DNA of 28,180 bases, taken from positions 1 through 28,180 of the forward strand of contig JAEWZA010000092.1 of NCBI GenBank assembly GCA_023395575.1, given 5' to 3'. This stretch comes from Bacillota bacterium (lineage in GTDB: Bacteria; Bacillota; Clostridia; Acetivibrionales; DSM-1351). Made by a program: the position numbers and the translations under genes. The notes under the pieces were generated by a model, which searched no databases, was not told the origin of the DNA, and worked only from the letters and a program-made list of their open reading frames with translations. Below are positions 22,972-28,180 of the stretch, piece by piece. Within the stretch, counting starts at the first letter, position 1, and the number at the start of each line of letters is the position of its first letter.

Positions 22972-24720
22972 ATGGAAAATAGAAATAAAACTAGTGCTAC
23001 TGATAATACCAATCCTTTTGAAAATCTATCAAAAGTTTATAAAGACTTTAGTATCATTGATGCTGAGTTCTATAAAAACAATATAGAAGCTTTCAGTAAG
23101 TATCGCGAAAACATTTTTGAAAATATTATGAAGTACTATGATAATTATTCTATGCTAATTAAGGAATTCGTCCAACACAACATGAACACTTTTCAAGCTC
23201 CATGCTCAAAAGGTGCTAGCTCCTCTGCTTCAGAAGCACCCTTAAATGAGGATATAGCTGCTTTAGAAAATGAATTGTCCGATGCAGATGAAGCTCAAGA
23301 TGAGTATATACCCTCTATTGAAGACCAATCTCCTGATATAGATGAAGCTTCCGATGATGATAGCGGCGAAAACCTTGATATATTTCCTGCAAGCGGACAT
23401 GATGTATTAAACCATCTTTCTCAGATTAACATGCCTTTTTTACAAATTCAGGCCATATTAAATCTTGACGGAAGGTTGAACTTAGAGCAAATAAATAAAG
23501 CAATAAGACTATCTGTCGATGTAGAGCCAGTCTTTGGTTGTAGATTTGTTGAAGGCCACCCACCCTTTTGGAAGCGGTTAAATAACCTTGACGAAATAAC
23601 TTTTTGCTCAATTGAAGAGACAGATAACCCAGATGAAGCTGTTAAATTATTTATACAGAAACCGCTAAAGGTTGATAGTGATGCTAACATAAAAGCAAAA
23701 CTATTTCGTTTGAAAGATCATGACATATTAGCTTTGAAGATTAATAACACATGCTGTGATGGAACCTATGCAAAGGAATATATACATCTGTTGTCAAACA
23801 TATACTCCTGTATCAATCAAGAAGATGTTGACTTTAACGCCGAATCCCGTATAGACAGTATGGTAAATGAAAGTACATTATATGAAGAATTAGGCAAAGC
23901 ACACCCTGAGCTCAATTGGAATTCAATGCTGGATTTTCCCAAAACCATGTGGGCCTTCCCCTGGAGAAATAGCGGAAAAGATGAGATTCGTTATGCTATT
24001 AATAGAATTACTCATACCAGTTTGGATTCAATAAATCAATATGCTAAGTCAAGAGGCGCGACATTAAATGATTTAATATTGACCTCATTTTATAGGGCAA
24101 TGTTTAAATTATCTAAGCCAATATATGGTATTCCAATGGATATCACCTCTAAAACAGACCTTCGGAGTTATATCGACGATAATAGAAGCCAATTAGCAAG
24201 AAATTTTACTGGAGGTTTTATAACCAGTATAGCCAAAATTTCAAACGAACCCTTTGAAGACACTTTATCTAGGGTTGTAAGAGCTCAAGCCGAAAATCCC
24301 ACACAGCGCATCTCAAATAGCAGCGGACCAGCTGGTATTAGTAGTGCTGTCGGTGAAGAATATCTCGGAAAGACTTGTTATTCCTATTTAATTAATTATT
24401 CTGAACGTCTTTCTAAATATTCAGAAATTTATAGAAGTCAACCTTATTATGTTGGAAATATATGTTTTCCTGAATTTTATAATCTAGGAAACCTATCAAG
24501 AACATTAATTAAATTCGGAGATACTATTGTGTCCGATGCATATTTATTGCCTCCTGCCATACGTGCTCCCGGATTTATGCTTTTTTCCAATACCTATAAC
24601 GATATATTAACATTATCGATAGGCTATTACAGGGATTCTGTCAGTCATAAGGATATGGAAAGTCTTCTCAATGCAATTGAAAAAGAACTTTTACGAGCAT
24701 GTAATTGTGAAAAAGATTAA
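22972..24720 (+). CDS. Condensation/wax-ester-synthase-like acyltransferase paralogue with altered catalytic motif
   Basis: This 582-residue protein has three parts. Residues about 15-70 are aromatic-rich helices (FYKNNIEAFSKYRENIFENI), reminiscent of phasins. Residues about 82-142 are a very acidic, low-complexity linker. From about 145 it is a condensation-superfamily acyltransferase: FPASGHDVLNHL, LDGRLNLEQINKAIRLS, the motif region ending CCDG (258-264), ATLNDLILTSFYRAM, IPMDITSKTDLRSY and LPPAIRAPGFMLF. The HHxxxDG motif reads NNTCCDG, so Asn259 replaces the second, catalytic His. It is a paralogue of the protein at 25368, which keeps that His. AAGGAGG lies 11 nt before the ATG. The substrate is unknown; it may be an inactive partner or use another mechanism. 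Confidence 0.82.
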   Translation: MENRNKTSATDNTNPFENLSKVYKDFSIIDAEFYKNNIEAFSKYRENIFENIMKYYDNYSMLIKEFVQHNMNTFQAPCSKGASSSASEAPLNEDIAALENELSDADEAQDEYIPSIEDQSPDIDEASDDDSGENLDIFPASGHDVLNHLSQINMPFLQIQAILNLDGRLNLEQINKAIRLSVDVEPVFGCRFVEGHPPFWKRLNNLDEITFCSIEETDNPDEAVKLFIQKPLKVDSDANIKAKLFRLKDHDILALKINNTCCDGTYAKEYIHLLSNIYSCINQEDVDFNAESRIDSMVNESTLYEELGKAHPELNWNSMLDFPKTMWAFPWRNSGKDEIRYAINRITHTSLDSINQYAKSRGATLNDLILTSFYRAMFKLSKPIYGIPMDITSKTDLRSYIDDNRSQLARNFTGGFITSIAKISNEPFEDTLSRVVRAQAENPTQRISNSSGPAGISSAVGEEYLGKTCYSYLINYSERLSKYSEIYRSQPYYVGNICFPEFYNLGNLSRTLIKFGDTIVSDAYLLPPAIRAPGFMLFSNTYNDILTLSIGYYRDSVSHKDMESLLNAIEKELLRACNCEKD

Positions 24721-24734
24721 TCTCAAGCTAAATA

Positions 24735-24744
24735 CTCAACTTTC
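24735..24744. repeat. Solo CTCAACTTTC end motif
   Basis: A single copy of the end motif of the palindromic elements, followed by GCACATAATCTTATCGGT, which resembles the left arm of element D (4691-4718). No opposite end is found nearby, so this is a remnant. It lies in the 77-bp gap before the thioesterase gene. Confidence 0.45.
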
Positions 24745-24797
24745 GCACATAATCTTATCGGTATCCCTTTTGAACAGGAGGTGTCCAGTCCATAATT

Positions 24798-25232
24798 ATG
24801 ATAACCCGAACTTCCTTTTTAGTTAGCTTTTTTGATGTGGATATAATGGGTATTGTGCATCATACCGTCTACCCTAAGTGGTTTGAGACTGGAAGAAGAG
24901 ATTATTTAATCAAAGCGGGTATCCCCCATTCAAAGTTCAATTCTTTGGGATTATACCTTCCTCTTTCACATATGGAGTGTAAATATAAAAGCCCTGCAAA
25001 ATTCGGAGATGAAATAAGTGTAACAACCTGTATAACCTTTGTTTCCTACGTAAAGATAAAATTTGAATACAACGTGCTTAACAATATAAACGGGAAACTT
25101 TTAGCAACAGGAAATACTGTACATGGGTGGACAGATATAAATGTTAATCCACTTAATATAGAAAAAACTGCACCTGATATTTATTCATTACTTCAGACAC
25201 TAGTTGTTGACAAAAACAAAATAACCATTTAA
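24798..25232 (+). CDS. Hotdog-fold acyl-CoA/ACP thioesterase (4-hydroxybenzoyl-CoA thioesterase/YbgC type)
   Basis: This 144-residue single hotdog domain has the YbgC/4-hydroxybenzoyl-CoA thioesterase signature FFDVDIMGIVHHTVYPKWFE; the catalytic Asp is in DVDIMG, about residue 14-16. It should hydrolyse an acyl-CoA or acyl-ACP thioester in the cytosol. It lies between two acyltransferase paralogues on the same strand (77 and about 135 bp gaps), so it may release or proofread their acyl donor, or have diverged to another use. AGGAGGTG is 14 nt before the ATG, longer than usual; an ATT or ATA codon lies closer, so the start is slightly uncertain. Confidence 0.88.
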   Translation: MITRTSFLVSFFDVDIMGIVHHTVYPKWFETGRRDYLIKAGIPHSKFNSLGLYLPLSHMECKYKSPAKFGDEISVTTCITFVSYVKIKFEYNVLNNINGKLLATGNTVHGWTDINVNPLNIEKTAPDIYSLLQTLVVDKNKITI

Positions 25233-25310
25233 GGCCTGTTTTTTCGAGGCACATAAACACAAGCAGTTTTTGATGTGTATTTAGAATAGTACAATTAAAA
25301 AGATAGCATA

Positions 25311-25354
25311 CCTCAACGGAGCAAAGGCTACTAAGTTTTTGTTCCAAAATGAGG
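25311..25354 (+). promoter_or_regulatory. Hairpin just before the ribosome site of the second acyltransferase
   Basis: CCTCA (25311-25315) pairs with TGAGG (25350-25354), and inside GGAGCAAA (25318-25325) pairs with TTTGTTCC (25338-25345) with one G-U pair. It ends 3 nt before GGAGG, so it could modulate translation or stabilise the downstream message. No T-run follows. Confidence 0.45.
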
Positions 25355-25367
25355 CGTGGAGGTTAAT

Positions 25368-26822
25368 ATGAATGATATGTTCAAGTACAATATAGATTTT
25401 TACAATAAAACCATTGATGGTATAGCTAATTACTATAAATATTGTGGTAAAATGTTTGAAAATTTTATGTCTGCTTACAATTTTTCTAATAGAGGAATAG
25501 AAACTAAAGGCACTTTTCCTGCTAATGGACATGACATATATAATTATGTGGCACGTTATAATACCTCAAATCTTCAAATTCAGGCAATTTTGAAATTGGA
25601 CGGAAAAATAGATTTGTATAAATTAAAGCAAGCAGTAAAATTATCAATAGAGACAGAACCTGTTTTTAAATGCCGATTTATTGAAGATACCAAACCCTAT
25701 TGGAAGCCTTTAGATAATATCGGTATAATCAGATTTTTTTCACTTGAGGAAACTAATGATATCGACCAATCCATTTCTAATTTTATTCAAAGCTCTTTTG
25801 ACATAGATAATGATCCTATGTTGAATATAAAACTAATGCGCTGCGAGCACTATGATGTTATTGGTTTAAAAATAAATCATGCTTGTTGTGATGGTTTAGG
25901 CGCCTTGGAATATATTCAATTGCTTTCTGACATATACAATAAAATCGAGCATGAAAATGGAGCTTATATACCTGTGCCCAGAATCGCTGGAAGAAAAGAT
26001 CAAGATAGACTGTTCTCAGAATTAGGAATTACAAATCAAGATTCACTATTCTTACCAGGGTCTGACATATCCATACCTATGTGGTCATTCCCTTGGGAAG
26101 CATGCAGCTCAAATGTAGCATGTATGTCTGTTATCAGATTCCCATATGGATATATTGATGTAATAAATAAATGTTCCAAAAGTAAAGGTGTAACAGTTAA
26201 TGATTTTATTCTAACAGCATACTATAGGGCTATGCTCAAAATGGGTCAGCCAATTTATGGACTTCCTATGGAAATCCCAATTACAGTAGACTTACGCCGT
26301 TACCTTCCTAATCATAAAACACAAGCAATAAGGAATTTTTCTGGTTCAGTAAGCACTAAGCTCACAATGTCGATGAACGAGCCCTTCAATGAAACCTTAC
26401 AGAGGGCTTCCGCAGTGATGAAGGAAATTAAGCAGGGATATCCTGGTTTGCAAAGTGCTCTTGGGCTTGAGCGCGTTGAAAAGCTGACATATCAAGAAAT
26501 ACTTGCTTATTATCAAGCTTGGCAGGAAACTAGGAATTCGCAAAAATATTGTCCCATTTATTGCGGTGATAAATGTGTTCCTACCCTATCTAATCTAGGC
26601 TGTATTTCAAAATCATTAATTAAGTTTGGCAGCCAGTCTGTAATAGATAGCTATCTTCTACCTCCAGCCATCCGTGCACCAGGGCTTTTATTGATGGCAT
26701 GTACCTATAATTCTGTTTTAACACTTGCTGCCGGCTATTTCAAAGGAACAGTTAGCAAGGACAATATTGATATGCTTCTTAATAAAATTAAAGAGGAGCT
26801 TACTGATGGTTGTGAATACTGA
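25368..26822 (+). CDS. Condensation/wax-ester-synthase-like acyltransferase with intact catalytic His
   Basis: This 484-residue paralogue of the protein at 22972 lacks the long acidic linker. It begins with an aromatic helical segment (FYNKTIDGIANYYKYCGKMF), then FPANGHDIYNYVARY and the acyltransferase fold. The motif reads NHACCDG with His171 as the expected catalytic base and Asp175/Gly176 intact. The second half has VTVNDFILTAYYRAM and MEIPITVDLRRYLPN, like the ND and V-S-R motifs of wax-ester synthase/DGAT and condensation enzymes, and ends LLPPAIRAPGLLLMACTYN. It probably transfers an acyl chain from CoA or ACP to an alcohol or amine. The ATG at 25368 is chosen because GGAGG lies 5 nt upstream; a GTG 12 nt earlier overlaps that site. 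Confidence 0.85.
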   Translation: MNDMFKYNIDFYNKTIDGIANYYKYCGKMFENFMSAYNFSNRGIETKGTFPANGHDIYNYVARYNTSNLQIQAILKLDGKIDLYKLKQAVKLSIETEPVFKCRFIEDTKPYWKPLDNIGIIRFFSLEETNDIDQSISNFIQSSFDIDNDPMLNIKLMRCEHYDVIGLKINHACCDGLGALEYIQLLSDIYNKIEHENGAYIPVPRIAGRKDQDRLFSELGITNQDSLFLPGSDISIPMWSFPWEACSSNVACMSVIRFPYGYIDVINKCSKSKGVTVNDFILTAYYRAMLKMGQPIYGLPMEIPITVDLRRYLPNHKTQAIRNFSGSVSTKLTMSMNEPFNETLQRASAVMKEIKQGYPGLQSALGLERVEKLTYQEILAYYQAWQETRNSQKYCPIYCGDKCVPTLSNLGCISKSLIKFGSQSVIDSYLLPPAIRAPGLLLMACTYNSVLTLAAGYFKGTVSKDNIDMLLNKIKEELTDGCEY

Positions 26823-26847
26823 TCCTAATTATTTTCATATCAAGAAA

Positions 26848-26910
26848 GGCTGTTGCAAAACAACAATTTACGTATACCGATAACTTATTTAAAAATAGTA
26901 CGCGAGTGCA
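26848..26910. repeat. Single arm of a palindromic element
   Basis: GGCTGTTGCAAAAC (26848-26861) and AATAGTACGCGAGTGCA (26894-26910) reproduce, in order, the reverse complement of the right end of element A (1172-1236). No opposite arm is present. The GGCTGTTGCAAAAC end resembles insertion sequence termini seen in Firmicutes, which fits a mobile origin, but no transposase is near. Confidence 0.55.
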
Positions 26911-26916
26911 GTGACA

Positions 26917-26954
26917 AATAAAAAAGACATGCTATTCATCATGTCTTTTTTATT
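26917..26954. terminator. Bidirectional terminator between the acyltransferase and reductase genes
   Basis: A perfect 15-bp stem joins AATAAAAAAGACATG (26917-26931) to CATGTCTTTTTTATT (26940-26954) with an 8-nt loop. T-runs lie on both strands between the stops at 26822 (plus) and 26981 (minus). Confidence 0.88.
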
Positions 26955-26980
26955 TCAGAAATAATTATGTGTAATAGTTA

Positions 26981-27739
26981 CTAATGCGCTAAATATCCAC
27001 CATCAACCACCATAGACGTACCTGTAATAAATTTAGCTGCATCGCTTAGTAAAAATGCCGCTGCTCCAGCAACATCTTCCGTCGTACCCAAGCCCATAAT
27101 CTGTCTTTTCTTTAAGTCTGCTTCAAAATTATTATTATTAACAAGCTCAACTAAGCCGTCATATATTTGAGTTTTTATCATACTGGGTGCAACAGAGTTT
27201 ATTCTTATATTTTTTGCCGCCAGTTCAACTGCCATTGCTCTAATTGCACTATCTACTGCTCCCTTGCTTGCACAATAAGCAGATAGCCCTCTAGCCCCAA
27301 CTTTACTTGATATAGAAGATATTGCTACTACACTTCCACCATCGCTATACTTGCGTTTTGAAAAATGCTTTACAAGCTCTATAAAGGCATAAAAATTAAT
27401 TGTCATTATGTTCTTTAAATCATCCATTTTTAAGTACATAATAGGAACAGTACGAGATATTCCAGCTGAATGAACAATTCCGTTTAGCTTTTTATCTCCG
27501 CTGCATATGTTATCAAACATACCTTCTATATCATTTAAATTATTTAAGTCAATTAGGTAATAGGAATGATTACCAGGCTCCAACTCCTTGTAAGTCTCTT
27601 TAAGCTTTTCTTCATTTCTAGCAGCCATAATGATGTTTGCTCCAAGCCTGCTTAAATATATAGAAATACCCTTTCCTATCCCTGACGAAGCACCGGTAAT
27701 TAATATATTTTTACCACTCAATTCCATAGGATTTATCAA
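26981..27739 (-). CDS. Short-chain dehydrogenase/reductase (FabG-like)
   Basis: This 252-residue classical SDR has the NAD(P) site TGASSGIG (about residues 15-22), HSAG in place of the usual NNAG, the catalytic Ser in ISSISSK, Tyr/Lys in YCASK, and RINSVAPSMIKT (the usual PG is PS). The C-terminus ends in MVVDGGYLAH. Such enzymes commonly reduce 3-ketoacyl thioesters. It overlaps the ketoacyl synthase gene by 4 bases, supporting action on the product of that enzyme. The TTG at 27739 is chosen because GGGGAGG lies 7 nt upstream; the ATG at 27727 would be 19 nt away and would rely on coupling. Confidence 0.93.
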   Translation of the reverse strand: MINPMELSGKNILITGASSGIGKGISIYLSRLGANIIMAARNEEKLKETYKELEPGNHSYYLIDLNNLNDIEGMFDNICSGDKKLNGIVHSAGISRTVPIMYLKMDDLKNIMTINFYAFIELVKHFSKRKYSDGGSVVAISSISSKVGARGLSAYCASKGAVDSAIRAMAVELAAKNIRINSVAPSMIKTQIYDGLVELVNNNNFEADLKKRQIMGLGTTEDVAGAAAFLLSDAAKFITGTSMVVDGGYLAH

Positions 27740-28180
27740 TTTTTATCCTCCCCATTAAAATAATAATTAGTATAAATCATTGGAAGACATACAGACTTTT
27801 TCATCTCCAAATATATTCCACCATATGATAATCCTACACCAAAGCCACACATTACAAGCTTTATAATATCATCAGATGTTTCTTCTCCCAAAGCATCAAC
27901 AAGCGTCAGTGGAATGGACTCACCACTTGTGTTACCATATCTGTCAATAGATATAGGTAACTTTCCCAGAGAAATACCCAGCTTATTGGCTAAATGCTTA
28001 ATAATAAATAAATTTGCTTGATGAAGTACAAACATATCTACATTATTTTTATCAATAGAATATTGTGTCATAAAATCAGATAAGCCCTTTTGTACATCAG
28101 TTATTGTAAAGTTAAAAATATCAGAACCATTCATAGCCAACTCGTAATCTGATGCTTTCATGTTTGTTTTACTTCTGCTT
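27736..28180 (-). CDS. 3-oxoacyl-ACP synthase III family protein, C-terminal part (5' end outside window)
   Basis: The frame is open to the window edge with no stop, so the Met at 28161 is probably internal. Visible is the C-terminal half of a FabH-like thiolase-fold enzyme: GSDIFNFTITDVQKGL, VLHQANLFIIKHLANKLGI with the catalytic His, and DRYGNTSGESIPLTL with the catalytic Asn. The catalytic Cys lies outside the window. After the usual GGIYLEM end there are about 23 extra residues (KKSVCLPMIYTNYYFNG). It condenses an acyl-CoA starter with malonyl-ACP or a similar extender. Its partner reductase follows with a 4-base overlap. Whether it is housekeeping FabH or a specialised paralogue cannot be told from this half. 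Confidence 0.9.
   Translation of the reverse strand, partial: SRSKTNMKASDYELAMNGSDIFNFTITDVQKGLSDFMTQYSIDKNNVDMFVLHQANLFIIKHLANKLGISLGKLPISIDRYGNTSGESIPLTLVDALGEETSDDIIKLVMCGFGVGLSYGGIYLEMKKSVCLPMIYTNYYFNGEDKN

Overview
This window is low-GC DNA from an anaerobic Firmicute, most likely a member of the Clostridia. The pointers are strong AGGAGG-type ribosome binding sites, a hybrid-cluster protein of the anaerobe type, a PPIC foldase fused to a copper-amine-oxidase-like N-terminal domain, AzlCD, YtrA-type GntR/ABC modules and a clostridial-type phosphatidylserine decarboxylase. The species cannot be named from the sequence. No tRNA, rRNA, CRISPR array, transposase or phage gene was seen. Nearly all genes are intact; the first and last are cut by the window edges.

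Layout. 2-829 is the 3' part of an unrecognised protein. 1401-3112 (minus) is proA followed by a ridA homologue. 3250-4297 (minus) is azlC-azlD. 5280-6050 (minus) is an AIM24/TIGR00266 protein. 6323-6757 (minus) is a small lipoprotein. 6930-7943 (minus) is a PdxA-family dehydrogenase. 8451-11726 (plus) and 11877-13838 (minus) are two GntR/ABC-2 transporter modules that converge on one hairpin. 14263-15258 (plus) is a zinc-dependent phospholipase C-like protein. 15382-17508 (minus) holds pfkA and psd. 18465-19871 (plus) is a secreted parvulin foldase. 19964-21793 (minus) is hcp, divergent from a Crp/Fnr regulator at 21984-22691 (plus).

The last 5 kb look like a small lipid or metabolite locus. 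Two paralogous condensation/wax-ester-synthase-like acyltransferases flank a hotdog thioesterase on the plus strand. They converge on a ketoacyl synthase III plus short-chain reductase operon on the minus strand. One acyltransferase keeps the catalytic His of the HHxxxDG motif; the other has Asn there. The combination suggests synthesis and transfer of a short or modified acyl chain, but no product can be named.

The least expected content is between the genes. The long intergenic gaps (830-1400, 4298-5279, 7944-8450, 13839-14262, 17509-18464) are filled with large imperfect palindromes of about 100-350 bp. They share a CTCAACTTTC-like terminal motif, an ACTCGCGTAC arm motif and, in three copies, a conserved core of about 70 nt with a hairpin whose stem shows a compensatory change between copies. 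One copy (5051-5247) has the arms of another (17551-17891) in circularly permuted order. This looks like a non-autonomous mobile element family or a family of structured intergenic RNAs/DNAs, and it is the best candidate here for something undescribed.
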